Assembly: GCF_001274635.1 (NCBI RefSeq)
Contig: NZ_LBGV01000001.1
Coordinates: forward strand, 806,001 to 870,000
Direction of reading: 5' to 3'
Source: Persicobacter sp. CCB-QB2
GTDB lineage: Bacteria; Bacteroidota; Bacteroidia; Cytophagales; Cyclobacteriaceae
Length of the DNA stretch: 64,000 nucleotides
Shown piece after piece: positions 44,991 through 53,723 of the stretch (positions within the stretch are counted from its first letter, which is position 1; every line of letters begins with the position of its first letter). The position numbers and the translations under genes are program-made. Under the pieces are notes generated by a model. That model was not told where the DNA came from and did not search any database. It saw nothing but the letters and a program-made list of their open reading frames with translations.

Positions 44991-46259
44991 ATGACAGAAC
45001 ATTACCGGAAGATGAAATCCTGGGTCCCCGTGGATCCCGAATCAGGATATACCATCCATAACCTCCCTTTTGGTATTTTTTCAACCCCTGAGCTAAGTCG
45101 GCGAGTAGGGGTGGCCATCGGTGAATACATCATTGACATGAGAATGCTGGCCCGCCTGGAGTTTTTGGAAGCGCTGGAAATTGATACCACCGTTTTCAAC
45201 CGCCCTTATTTAAATGATTTTATTGAATGCGGAAGAGATGTCTGGACTAAAACCCGCCAGATATTAATTTCACTTTTAAAAGATACGGATGATGATTCTC
45301 CATTAAAACCTCATTTTGAACGGGTATTCTTGCCCCGAAGAAGGGCGCTAATGCATACGCCGATTAAATGTGGTGATTATACTGACTTTTATTCTTCCCT
45401 GGAGCACGCTACCAATGTGGGCAAAATGTTCCGTCCGGATAATCCGCTGATGCCGAATTGGCGACATATGCCGGTGGGTTATCACGGCAGGGCCTCTTCG
45501 ATTGTCACTTCCGGTAGTGAAATCATGCGTCCGAAAGGACAGGTTTTACCCAAAGGAGAGGAGCAACCTATTTTCTCCCCTAGCCGGGCATTGGATTTTG
45601 AGCTGGAAATGGCTTTTGTGGTGGGGAAAAAAACAAAAATGGGAGAAAGCATTTCTGTAGATCAGGCCAGAGAGCATATCTTTGGAATGGTTTTGTTCAA
45701 TGACTGGTCTGCCCGAGATATTCAGAAGTGGGAATATCAGCCGCTAGGTCCCTTTTTAGGGAAATCTTTCGCTTCCTCCATGTCGCCCTGGGTGATCACC
45801 ATGGATGCATTGGAACCTTTCCGTTGTGCAGGACCAAAGCAGGAACCAGAGGTATTGGATTATCTAAAAGAGAGAGGGCATCATCACTATGATGTGAACC
45901 TGTCAGTGGAGATTCGCCCTGGGCGTTATGCCGAACTGGAAACTGTTTCCAGATCGAATGCGAAGCATTTGTATTGGAGCATCTCCCAACAATTGGCCCA
46001 TCAAACAGTCAATGGCTGTAATGTGAATGTGGGGGATATCATGGCTTCGGGCACTATTTCCGGCCCTACGCCGGATTCCTGTGGTTCTCTTTTGGAATTA
46101 ACCAAAGGCGGGCAGGAGCCCATCACTTTTCAGGATGGACAAGAACGGACCTATCTGCAGGATGATGATGTGGTCATCTTAAGAGGATTTTGTGAAAAGG
46201 ATGGTATTAAAGTAAGTTTTGGGCATGTTCGAGGGATCGTCACACCAACAAAGCAATAA
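44991..46259 (+). CDS. fahA: fumarylacetoacetase
   Basis: A 422-residue hydrolase cleaving fumarylacetoacetate to fumarate and acetoacetate, the last step of tyrosine breakdown. The N-terminal FAH domain (NLPFGIFSTPE) is followed by the catalytic domain with DFYSSLEHATNVGKMFRP (metal Asp and catalytic His), DFELEMAFVVGK, LFNDWSARDIQKWEYQPLGPFLGKSFA and MASGTISGPTPDSCGS. The length matches the eukaryotic-type enzyme. A terminator lies 23 bases after the stop. A maleylacetoacetate isomerase gene is not seen nearby. Confidence 0.97.
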   Translation: MTEHYRKMKSWVPVDPESGYTIHNLPFGIFSTPELSRRVGVAIGEYIIDMRMLARLEFLEALEIDTTVFNRPYLNDFIECGRDVWTKTRQILISLLKDTDDDSPLKPHFERVFLPRRRALMHTPIKCGDYTDFYSSLEHATNVGKMFRPDNPLMPNWRHMPVGYHGRASSIVTSGSEIMRPKGQVLPKGEEQPIFSPSRALDFELEMAFVVGKKTKMGESISVDQAREHIFGMVLFNDWSARDIQKWEYQPLGPFLGKSFASSMSPWVITMDALEPFRCAGPKQEPEVLDYLKERGHHHYDVNLSVEIRPGRYAELETVSRSNAKHLYWSISQQLAHQTVNGCNVNVGDIMASGTISGPTPDSCGSLLELTKGGQEPITFQDGQERTYLQDDDVVILRGFCEKDGIKVSFGHVRGIVTPTKQ

Positions 46260-46281
46260 TACTGAATTCAAAATAAGTTGA

Positions 46282-46315
46282 GAGGCAGTTCTTTCTGAGG
46301 ATTGCCTCCTTTTTT
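46282..46315 (+). terminator. terminator of the tyrosine-degradation operon
   Basis: GAGGCA and TGCCTC form a stem around a 15-base loop and are followed by a T run, directly before the M2 repeat. Confidence 0.65.
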
Positions 46316-46477
46316 AGAGCGTGTTTAAAAGCCAAAATTCGCAGCGAAAATTTGATTATTGCAGAGGGGATACCCGATTATTTTGAGCAAATAGCATCGC
46401 TATTGTTGAGCAATTATCCAAAATCGCTTCCAATAATTCGAATTTGCAGCCGGATGGTGTGCTTTTAAACACGCTCT
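46316..46477 (+). repeat. M2 dispersed element, full copy with terminal inverted repeats
   Basis: 162 bases bounded by perfect 17-base inverted repeats AGAGCGTGTTTAAAAGC / GCTTTTAAACACGCTCT. Internal blocks include ATAGCATCGCTATTG (a palindrome) and GCTTCCAATAATTCGAATTT. No coding sequence. Confidence 0.88.
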
Positions 46478-46633
46478 TATCTTTTATTGCGCATTTGTCT
46501 ATTGGCAAAAGCAGGAAAATTCGGGAATATTTTCTATTTTAAAAGAATGTTCTGATCCTGTTCGAGAAGCCAAGCCATTAATATGGATTATGCTTTATTT
46601 TATCGTACAGGGAATTCCCACTACTAAACCCAA

Positions 46634-47524
46634 ATGATCCCCTTGAAAACTTTTTCTCCCATAACCGGACAGACTGCTGCCTTTCATAAACTCATGCTTT
46701 CTGCTGTTGCCCCTCGTCCTATTGCGTTTGTAAGTACCGTTGATGAAGAAGGCAAGGTTAATTTAAGCCCCTTTTCTTTTTTCAATGCCTTTAGTTCCAA
46801 TCCTCCTATTTTGGTGTTTTCCCCGGCGCGACGAGTACGGGATAATACCACAAAGCATACTTTAGAGAATGTGTTAAAGGTACCCGAGTGCGTGATTCAC
46901 ATTGTGGATTTTGCTATTGTAGAACAGATGTCTTTAAGCTCTACGGAGTATGAGGAAGGGGTGAATGAATTTATAAAAAGCGGTTTAACCGAACAGCCCT
47001 CGGAAGAGGTGAAGCCTCCCCGGGTTATGGAGGCGCCTGTGGCCTTTGAATGTAAAGTGAGGGAAGTGATTTCCCTGGGCGATAATGGGGGCGCCGGAAA
47101 TATGGTGGTTTGTGAAGTGTTGAAAATGCACGTGAGGGAAAATATCCTGCGTAGCGGAACGATAGACCCGGTTTTATTAGATCCGGTGGCGCGTATGGGC
47201 GGAAACTGGTACGCCCGCCTGACGGAAGAATCATTGTTTGAAATCCCCAAACCTTTAAGTCGAAAAGGTATAGGGGTAGATCAGTTACCGGAGGCCATTC
47301 GGGAGTCCAATGTCCTGACAGGGAATAATTTGGCACGGTTGGCCAATGTGGAAGAAATGCCCGTATCACAATTGGCCTTTTTGGAAAAATATGCCAAAAC
47401 CATTGAAAAGATTAAAGGGAAACATCATGGGGAAGAGCGACAAGACGTTATTCACTCTTTGGCGAAAAAGCTTTTGGAAAGGGGAGATGTGGAGGAAGCC
47501 TGGCAAGTGTTGCTGGCTGATTAA
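46634..47524 (+). CDS. flavin reductase-family FMN-binding protein
   Basis: A 296-residue protein with the split-barrel flavin reductase domain at about residues 15-190: LMLSAVAPRPIAFVSTVDEEGKVNLSPFSFFNAFSSNPPILVFSP is the FMN-binding signature. A C-terminal extension of ~90 residues is helical (LAFLEKYAKTIEKIKGKHH). This longer form is common in Bacteroidota next to tyrosine-degradation genes. Its substrate is unknown; it may supply reduced flavin or act directly on a pathway metabolite. It is separated from fahA by a terminator and an M2 repeat, so it may now be transcribed independently. Confidence 0.88.
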   Translation: MIPLKTFSPITGQTAAFHKLMLSAVAPRPIAFVSTVDEEGKVNLSPFSFFNAFSSNPPILVFSPARRVRDNTTKHTLENVLKVPECVIHIVDFAIVEQMSLSSTEYEEGVNEFIKSGLTEQPSEEVKPPRVMEAPVAFECKVREVISLGDNGGAGNMVVCEVLKMHVRENILRSGTIDPVLLDPVARMGGNWYARLTEESLFEIPKPLSRKGIGVDQLPEAIRESNVLTGNNLARLANVEEMPVSQLAFLEKYAKTIEKIKGKHHGEERQDVIHSLAKKLLERGDVEEAWQVLLAD

Positions 47525-47577
47525 TGCTAATACTCATCAATTCTTTCCTACTCCCTTTTAGTAAAGCTTAATGATCT

Positions 47578-47604
47578 AATCAGTGCTGCGGTGCTGATTT
47601 TTTT
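47578..47604 (+). terminator. terminator after the flavin reductase gene
   Basis: AATCAG and CTGATT pair across a ten-base partly paired loop and are followed by seven T. Confidence 0.6.
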
Positions 47605-47629
47605 ATGGGTTAAATTTCACCTGAATGAT

Positions 47630-47852
47630 TTAGCCTGAATTATTCACGAAAAATCCATTAGCCAAGCGCAAGTGGTTTAATTTCAGTTCTTAGTAACTTG
47701 TTTTCTTTGAATTATAATAGTCCAAATTTGGGCAAGATTGCTTTCTCCTCCATCATCTGTTTTCTTAGGAAAAATTCAAATTAAGGAAACTTCTTGCATT
47801 TTTTCCGCCTTGCTCTTAAATGAGGATTTCGGCATCCATCATTCTGATTTTC
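47630..47852 (+). repeat. M1 dispersed element, full length with decayed ends
   Basis: About 223 bases. The left end TTAGCCTGAATTATTCACG and the right end CATCATTCTGATTTTC are degenerate forms of the M1 ends. The core GTCCAAATTTGGGCAAG, the CTTTCTCCTCCATCATCTG block and the TTTTTCCGCCTTGC block are well kept. Its length equals the intact copies. Confidence 0.78.
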
Positions 47853-47988
47853 ACAAAAGGAATAAATTTGGTCGAAGGTGGACTATAGAAAGAAAGTTTT
47901 TTTAAATGTCCAAATACTGACATTTCAGTGCCCTGAAAAGAAAAGAAAATGGTTCTAACTATAATTGTTTTACCAAATTGTTTGAACC

Positions 47989-49362
47989 ATGGAAAGCCTG
48001 ATTAAGAATGAGGAATTTATCCAATCCATCAGAGGAACCTGTTTATTTTCCGGTGATTTGGAATATGAACAGGAACGTGCACTTTACAATGCGATGATTG
48101 ATAAGCATCCGGCCATGATAGTGAAATGCGAGGATGTGGCCGATGTGATCACAACAGTGAATTATGCGCGCGAGGAGGGACTGCTGCTTGCCGTGAGATG
48201 CGGTGGGCATAATGGGGCTGGTTTTGGATCCTGTGATGGTGGGGTGCTCTTGGATTTGAAACATTTGGATGGCCGATGGATTGACCCGGAAACTGGCATA
48301 GTGAAAGTGGAGGGAGGTTGTACATGGGGAGATGTAGATCATCTCTGTCATGCTTTTGGTCGGGCAGTACCCTCCGGTATTATCTCCACCACCGGTGTAG
48401 GTGGCCTTACTTTAGGAGGAGGGCATGGGTATCTGACCCGAAAATTCGGATTGACGATAGATAATCTGGTAGAGGCAGAAGTGGTACTGGCCAACGGGGA
48501 GTTGGTTGTTGCTAATGAAAATAAAAATGCGGACTTGTTCTGGGCCATTCGCGGTGGGGGTGGAAATTTTGGGGTGGTGACTTCTTTTACTTTTCAGTCC
48601 CGGGAGGTGAAGGAAATTTACGGAGGCGTAAGTTTCTTTGAGTTGGAACGTTCGGCGGAAATTTTGGACTGGTATTTACCCATGATTGAAAATGCGGAGG
48701 AAGATTTGTATGGTTTTTATGCTTTCCTGAGAGTACCTCCGGCACCTCCTTTTCCTGAACATTTACATACTAAAAATTTGTGCGGAATTGTCTGGTGTTA
48801 TACCGGCAACCTTCAAAGAGGGGAGCAGCGGTTACATGAATTGATGCATGAATCCAATCCGGTTTTTACCCATTTGGGTGCAATGCCTTTCCCTGCGATT
48901 CAAACCATGTTTGATGCCCTTTACCCCAAAGGACATCAATGGTATTGGCGCGGAGATTTTTTCACCGAAATTACCCCTCAGGCCAGAGAAGAATTTGTGA
49001 AATGGGGATCTCAGGTGCCCACCATTCACTCCACCATGCATATTTATCCTATTAACGGAGCGGTGCAGCATAAGAAACCTCAGGATACGGCTTTTAGCCA
49101 TCGGGAAGCGAAATATTCAGTGGTTTATGTGGGTGTGGATCCTGATCCAGCTAATAAAGATTTGATTACGGATTGGTGTAAAAACTACCATGAAGCCTGT
49201 CACCCCTATTCGTCGGGCGGGGCTTATCTGAATTTTATGATGGAGGAAGGCGAGGACCGAATCAGGTCAACCTATCGGGCCAATTATGATAAGTTGGTGG
49301 AGGTGAAACGGAAATATGATCCGCAAAACTTATTCCGGGTGAATCAGAATATTAAGCCCTAG
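47989..49362 (+). CDS. FAD-linked oxidase, berberine-bridge-enzyme-like
   Basis: A 457-residue flavoprotein. The FAD-binding PCMH domain covers about residues 35-210: AVRCGGHNGAGFGSCDGGVLLDL, where the His of GGHN is the usual covalent flavin attachment site, then TTGVGGLTLGGGHGYLTRKFGLTIDNLV and AIRGGGGNFGVVTSF. The cysteine used for a second covalent bond in some members is not present at the expected place. The C-terminal BBE domain is at the end (SGGAYLNFMMEEGEDRI ... KYDPQNLFRVNQNIKP). There is no signal peptide. Such enzymes oxidise sugars or aromatic alcohols; the substrate is unknown here. Confidence 0.92.
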   Translation: MESLIKNEEFIQSIRGTCLFSGDLEYEQERALYNAMIDKHPAMIVKCEDVADVITTVNYAREEGLLLAVRCGGHNGAGFGSCDGGVLLDLKHLDGRWIDPETGIVKVEGGCTWGDVDHLCHAFGRAVPSGIISTTGVGGLTLGGGHGYLTRKFGLTIDNLVEAEVVLANGELVVANENKNADLFWAIRGGGGNFGVVTSFTFQSREVKEIYGGVSFFELERSAEILDWYLPMIENAEEDLYGFYAFLRVPPAPPFPEHLHTKNLCGIVWCYTGNLQRGEQRLHELMHESNPVFTHLGAMPFPAIQTMFDALYPKGHQWYWRGDFFTEITPQAREEFVKWGSQVPTIHSTMHIYPINGAVQHKKPQDTAFSHREAKYSVVYVGVDPDPANKDLITDWCKNYHEACHPYSSGGAYLNFMMEEGEDRIRSTYRANYDKLVEVKRKYDPQNLFRVNQNIKP

Positions 49363-49468
49363 ATACTTGTTTTGTCTCAGCAGATTTCGAAGCAGATCTG
49401 CTGAATGTGAATTTCAATAATTCGGATTTGCTTTGGATGGTGGGGCGTTAAATACATTATAAATTAAA

Positions 49469-49498
49469 AAGGGACCCTTGGTACAGGCGCCCCTTTTT
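49469..49498. terminator. bidirectional terminator, duplicated copy
   Basis: AAAGGGACCC ... GGCGCCCCTTTTTT forms an imperfect stem with T-rich ends; the same structure recurs at 51631-51663. It can stop the oxidase transcript on the plus strand. Confidence 0.55.
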
Positions 49499-49620
49499 TC
49501 TGCTTTATGTTCTTTTTTTGAGGGAAAGCGTCAGGATAAATGCTGCTACGGCTTATTCTCCGAATTTGTCCGGGTGGCAGGTTGTATTGGCAATGAGTTC
49601 CGCGACCCGCTCTCCCTCAG
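49480..49620 (-). pseudogene. 3' stub of the hotdog thioesterase gene
   Basis: About 110 coding bases plus the adjoining terminator closely match the end of the intact gene at 51676-52143, including the sequence for its C-terminal AVATFILTLSLKK region with substitutions and small gaps. The similarity stops near CTCTCCCTCAG. The stub is the product of a partial duplication flanking the unknown membrane protein gene. Confidence 0.82.
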
Positions 49621-49667
49621 TTGGATTTAGTTGATCTGGATTAGGTATTTTTTTGTTTAAATATTTA

Positions 49668-49675
49668 TACATTTG
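49668..49675 (+). promoter_or_regulatory. possible -7 promoter box for the unknown membrane protein gene
   Basis: TACATTTG matches TAnnTTTG and lies 23 bases before the TTG start. A TTTG upstream is only 12 bases away, closer than the usual spacing. Confidence 0.3.
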
Positions 49676-49698
49676 GCGCAATTATAAATTGTGTTACT

Positions 49699-51369
49699 TT
49701 GAAGAAGTTTTTAGAATTTGTCTATGGGCTATTTTTGCCCCCTATATATTGGGTTCATCTTTGGTTTAGAAATCTATCCATAGGGAAAAAAATATTTCGT
49801 ACTATTCTCCTTTTGGTCAATCCAATAAGCTATTTGTTTTTGATATGGATGTATTGGGGTTATTGGGAGCTTTACTATAGCCTAAAAAACAATGAAAAGG
49901 GGTTGGTGACTGAGCAACCCATGGAGCCCAGTCGGAAAGTGGCTAAATCAGCAAGACCAATAAAAGCATACTCGCGACCAACAAAGGCAGAGGAATTCCA
50001 AAAATGGGAACATCTGCCATTAGATTTGTCATGGAGGGGAGGGACTAGTGCTGTTGCTTCCGGCGATCTTCAGAAATTCTATGCTTTCTTAGGGGAATCG
50101 GTCCTATGGCCTTTCCAGGAAAGCTGTGAATTTCCTGATCAACCATTTTTAATGAATGATATACAGTTGGATTTATCCGGAAGAAGTTTAGATCTCGGTT
50201 TGGATGCGATCAATCACCGATTTGGTTTGTATGAGGCCGGGGATAGTCTGATTAGTTATGACTTGGTGAAGAATTTCGAGACATTGATAGGTTTACCTGT
50301 TTTTTTAAAAGATCAACATCTGAAATTTCGCGTTTACAATCCGGAAATGATTCGTTGGGTACAGCAAAATCTGATTCCAGAGCCACATCAGCGACTTCAG
50401 TCTTGCACCATGCAATCCTTGTATGAGCTTCATTTTCAGCGATATTTCAGGCTGACGATGGATAGCTATCTATGGTTAAAAAAGCGAGGTATTAACGAGG
50501 ATGTCGCTTTTTATAATGATGCATTTGTCATCGATGATGCTCAATATTTTGCCGTACCCATGTGGGAGGATGCGGACCGTCAGGATTTAGAAAATTATCT
50601 CGGAGATTACTTCATTAAAGAGGAGTATTCAGAAGGGTATTACTATGGCCCAATTATGGCGCTGGGTGGTTGGCTGAGGCGTTTCATTGATGGCTCAGCG
50701 CCGGATCTTTTTAATCTTTATTATGAGGTGATGAAAAGGTTTGATCAAGAGTGGTTCGATCAAAGATTGAGTGCATATGATTTAATAAATGACCAAATTT
50801 TCCTATCGCCCAGGGGGTATTATGGGGCGTTTTTAAACCTGGATTTTGAGCCCGCCAGATCAGTGGTAGAATGGAATGAAGCAGTTGTTGTCTCCTCAGA
50901 CTTTTTTCCAAATGCTTCATTGGTCAAGGATACTGTTCAACAGCATATCCTGAAAAAAATAATAAACAGGGGATCGGTCTCCTTTAATATTTTAGATTTT
51001 GATGAAAATAATCACTCCCTTTTTCTGGGCGATATTTATGAATTAGGGGACGATTATCAAATTCGAACTTTTGGTTTTGAAGATAGGGCCTCCAAAGAAA
51101 TTCATGGATTCGGACTTTTGAGTAAGGGAGGTGAATTTTCACATGAAATTATTCCCCTCTGGTGTAATAAGAATAAAAGAGGCAGAAAAGCTGCCGAAGC
51201 ACATGAAAAATGGTTTTATGCTACTTTTGCCGAAAAAAGTCCTCAATTAGAGGTGGTGCGCTGGAGTTGGCGAGATGCAAAGGCCTTTAGTAAACGGAAG
51301 GAAAAAGACGCTTCAATGGAAAAATATTCGCTTAAGGAGGCTAATACGGTATTTCAATCCTACATTTAG
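49699..51369 (+). CDS. large protein of unknown function with N-terminal membrane hairpin
   Basis: A 556-residue protein with a TTG start (MKKFLEFVYGLFLPPIYWVHLWF); no better start exists downstream before the hydrophobic region. Two membrane helices lie at about 5-25 and 33-55 (TILLLVNPISYLFLIWMYWGYW). A Lys/Arg/Pro-rich linker (residues ~70-95) leads to a ~450-residue soluble part rich in aromatic residues, with no motif I recognise. The gene is flanked on both sides by copies of the thioesterase 3' end plus terminator, and a short M2 derivative follows its stop. This suggests it arrived by or was affected by a local duplication. Confidence 0.7.
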   Translation: MKKFLEFVYGLFLPPIYWVHLWFRNLSIGKKIFRTILLLVNPISYLFLIWMYWGYWELYYSLKNNEKGLVTEQPMEPSRKVAKSARPIKAYSRPTKAEEFQKWEHLPLDLSWRGGTSAVASGDLQKFYAFLGESVLWPFQESCEFPDQPFLMNDIQLDLSGRSLDLGLDAINHRFGLYEAGDSLISYDLVKNFETLIGLPVFLKDQHLKFRVYNPEMIRWVQQNLIPEPHQRLQSCTMQSLYELHFQRYFRLTMDSYLWLKKRGINEDVAFYNDAFVIDDAQYFAVPMWEDADRQDLENYLGDYFIKEEYSEGYYYGPIMALGGWLRRFIDGSAPDLFNLYYEVMKRFDQEWFDQRLSAYDLINDQIFLSPRGYYGAFLNLDFEPARSVVEWNEAVVVSSDFFPNASLVKDTVQQHILKKIINRGSVSFNILDFDENNHSLFLGDIYELGDDYQIRTFGFEDRASKEIHGFGLLSKGGEFSHEIIPLWCNKNKRGRKAAEAHEKWFYATFAEKSPQLEVVRWSWRDAKAFSKRKEKDASMEKYSLKEANTVFQSYI

Positions 51370-51377
51370 CGCGAATA

Positions 51378-51434
51378 AGAGCGTATTTAAAAGCCAAAAT
51401 TCGCATCTGGATGGTGCGCTTTTAAACCCGCTCT
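51378..51434 (+). repeat. M2 dispersed element, internal deletion derivative
   Basis: 57 bases: the left end AGAGCGTATTTAAAAGCC, the block AAAATTCGCA, then directly GGATGGTGCGCTTTTAAACC and CGCTCT. About 105 internal bases of the full element are missing while both ends are kept. Confidence 0.8.
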
Positions 51435-51630
51435 AAAACCATTGGAGTGAAATCTATTTAGTGAACGAGTAGCTTTCTTTTAGTCATGTCGGCCCGTAAC
51501 TCGAATAAATTTAAGGTATAGATGGGGCTGGTATATTGTCGTAGGAAGGAATTATCTGTAACTCAGGTTGTTTTTACTATGGCGATGTTTGGCTTATACG
51601 GAGGAGATGAGTTGGTGAAATTTTCGAATA

Positions 51631-51663
51631 ATAAAGGGACGCTTGGTACAGGCGCCCCTTTTT
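51631..51663. terminator. bidirectional terminator between convergent genes
   Basis: AAAGGGACGC and GCGCCCCTTT form a near-perfect stem with a GTACAGG-type loop, followed by seven T on the plus side. It serves the unknown membrane protein gene on the plus strand and the thioesterase on the minus strand. Confidence 0.65.
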
Positions 51664-51675
51664 TTCTGCTTTATA

Positions 51676-52143
51676 TTATGTTCTTTTTTTGAGGGAAAGT
51701 GTCAGGATAAATGTTGCCACTGCTTCCTCTCCGAATTTGTCCGGGCAGTAGGCGGTAATGGCGATGGGTTCCGTGACCCGCTCTCCATCAGACATAGTGG
51801 ATTGTACCATCTTTTGGATTTTTGCCCCTTCTGTACATCGAAAGGTTACATCCGCTTCTGGGCGTTTTAGGAAATCAGCTTTGAAATCTTTAAACACTAA
51901 ATCGATGGGCAAGTCCATTTGCTTGATCATGGAGAAGGCCAGTAAGCCTCCTGCAATATCAGCCCCAACGGTTAGGGTGCCGATATACATGGATTGAAGG
52001 TGGTTTTTGGTACGATCGTTCAGGGGAATTTTGACCGCTATTTCTTCTGCCGAAATTTTTAAAATCTCAGGCTCACAAAAGCCGATCATCGGTACTTCCG
52101 TTTTGCCAAATTCTTTCAGCATGGCATTGGCGAGGTTTTGCAT
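51676..52143 (-). CDS. hotdog-fold thioesterase-like protein (DUF4442)
   Basis: A 155-residue cytosolic protein with the hotdog fold of the DUF4442/YiiD-C group: an N-terminal helix region, VKIPLNDRTKNHLQSMYIGTLTVGADIAGGLLAFSMIK (central helix and active-site region) and VFKDFKADFLKRPEADVTFRC strands. Relatives hydrolyse or bind acyl-CoA thioesters. It is transcribed towards the unknown membrane protein gene. Its 3' end is duplicated at 49480-49620. Confidence 0.85.
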   Translation of the reverse strand: MQNLANAMLKEFGKTEVPMIGFCEPEILKISAEEIAVKIPLNDRTKNHLQSMYIGTLTVGADIAGGLLAFSMIKQMDLPIDLVFKDFKADFLKRPEADVTFRCTEGAKIQKMVQSTMSDGERVTEPIAITAYCPDKFGEEAVATFILTLSLKKRT

Positions 52144-52488
52144 CTGTTTTGGGTTTTGAAGTCGAATAAAAATTCAACTGTTGGAAAATTATTTTGGGTT
52201 ATTAGAAGATAGTCATTTTTAATAGATTAGAAAAGGGACAGTAGGCTGGCTTTATAAAAAATCGGGATTAAAGGGGACTTATAATTTGAATGAATGCAAC
52301 AATATTTCATAATTACTTTTGTGGGATTTGGGCAAGCTCATTGGGATGTAGTATATTCGCGCTATTGTTAAAAAAAATGACGGCTTGGGGGTCTGAGATT
52401 TGAGGTGTTCTGATTTTTTTCGGAATCCGGGGTTCATGGGGGTAGTTTTTCAACCTTGGTGACCGCCCGCCTGATTAATTTTCTTTTT
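52144..52488. promoter_or_regulatory. divergent intergenic region between thioesterase and C1 peptidase
   Basis: A 345-base AT-rich gap. TACTTTTG at 52314-52321 fits the Bacteroidota -7 consensus on the plus strand, which would give the peptidase a ~160-base leader. No repeat is present. Confidence 0.3.
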
Positions 52489-53700
52489 ATGAGTAGATTT
52501 TTGAAAAACGCATTGGCGACAGTGGCATTAGGTGCTTCTGTAAGTTTTGCTGCGCAGGCGCAGGAAGTTAAGACTAACAAAGAGAATGGTGGTTATGAAT
52601 TCACTACCATCAAAGATTTGGAAGGTGGAGAAGTGAAGAACCAGTGGAGAACTGGTACGTGTTGGTCATTTTCGGCTTTGTCTTATTTTAACGCTGAAGT
52701 AAAACGCGTTTCAGGTCAGGAAGTAAATCTTTCTGAAATGTGGATCGTGCGTAATGCCTACTTCATGAAAGCGGAAAAATATATCCGCATGCATGGAAAA
52801 ACCAACTTTGGTGAGGGTGGAGCTTTCCACGATATTCCTTATGTAATGTCAAGCTATGGTATCGTGCCGGAGTCGGTTTACGAAGGAAATATCGAAGGTC
52901 AGGGAGAGCGTCGTCATCATGCAGAATTAGAAAGCTTGTTGAAAAGCATGTGTGATACTTTCATTGAGAATAAATCGGGTAAATTGTCTCCAGCCTGGAG
53001 AGATGCCATCAATGGCGTATTGGATGCTTATTTCGGTGTTCGTCCTGAAACTTTTGAAGTGGATGGCAAAGAGTTTACGCCTGAATCTTATTTGGCATCT
53101 TTGAAATTGCCATTGAATGAGTATGTTTCGATCACTTCTTATACGCACCACCCATTCTATGAGCAATTCATCATTGCTATTCCTGATAACTGGGCTTGGA
53201 AATCCTCTTACAATGTAACGATGGATGAGATGTTGGCCATTGCAGAAGGTGCAATTGATAAGGGTTATTCTTTTGCTTGGGGAGCGGACGTTTCAGAGGC
53301 AGGTTTCAGCTACCGTGACGGATTGGCGATTGTACCGGGTGACGGAATCAAGGTAGAGAAGCGTGGTCGTGATAACCGTAACTTCTCTGATGCAGGAGCT
53401 GAAAAGTCTTCCAACGCATTTGACCGCCCAATGGAAGAGAAAGAAATTACACAAGAATTGCGTCAGGCAGCTTACGATAACTATGAAACTACTGATGACC
53501 ACGGTATGCACATCACTGGTTTGGTAAAAGATCAGAACGGATCAAAATACTTCATCGTAAAGAACTCTTGGGGTAAAACCAACGACTGTGACGGTTACTT
53601 CTACTGTTCTGAAGCGTACTTCAAGTACAAGACAATGAACTACGTATTGCACAAAGATGCCTTGTCAAAAGACATGAAAAAGAAATTGGGAATTAAATAA
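52489..53700 (+). CDS. pepC: C1-family cysteine peptidase (bleomycin hydrolase/aminopeptidase C type)
   Basis: About 403 residues. The signal peptide MSRFLKNALATVALGASVSFAAQAQ means it is exported, unlike cytosolic PepC. An 11-codon upstream extension to a TTG lacks support. The catalytic Cys is in RTGTCWSFSALSYF, the His in DDHGMHITGLVKD, and the Asn in FIVKNSWGKTNDCDGYFYCSE. Exported C1 peptidases of this kind are common in Bacteroidota. Codon use is strongly biased (GGT, CGT, AAC, ATC), as in pgk, pointing to high expression. A strong terminator follows. Confidence 0.93.
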   Translation: MSRFLKNALATVALGASVSFAAQAQEVKTNKENGGYEFTTIKDLEGGEVKNQWRTGTCWSFSALSYFNAEVKRVSGQEVNLSEMWIVRNAYFMKAEKYIRMHGKTNFGEGGAFHDIPYVMSSYGIVPESVYEGNIEGQGERRHHAELESLLKSMCDTFIENKSGKLSPAWRDAINGVLDAYFGVRPETFEVDGKEFTPESYLASLKLPLNEYVSITSYTHHPFYEQFIIAIPDNWAWKSSYNVTMDEMLAIAEGAIDKGYSFAWGADVSEAGFSYRDGLAIVPGDGIKVEKRGRDNRNFSDAGAEKSSNAFDRPMEEKEITQELRQAAYDNYETTDDHGMHITGLVKDQNGSKYFIVKNSWGKTNDCDGYFYCSEAYFKYKTMNYVLHKDALSKDMKKKLGIK

Positions 53701-53723
53701 TCCCCAAGAACTTTAAATAAATC

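Larger units (their letters stand above)
46260..46633. other. intergenic stretch with terminator and M2 repeat
   Basis: After the fahA terminator a full M2 element fills about 160 bases. The remaining ~155 bases before the flavin reductase start show no clear element; the promoter of that gene presumably lies here. Confidence 0.5.
47525..47988. other. intergenic stretch with terminator and M1 repeat
   Basis: About 460 bases between flavin reductase and the FAD-linked oxidase. It holds a terminator, an M1 element and a short region with TAAATTTG at 47863-47870, which could be a -7 box for the oxidase gene but is far from its start. Confidence 0.5.
49363..49698. other. intergenic stretch with a duplicated terminator and gene stub
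   Basis: After the oxidase stop this holds a hairpin terminator and the 3' stub of the hotdog thioesterase, both duplicated from about 51.63-51.79 kb, and then the start region of the unknown membrane protein. Confidence 0.6.
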
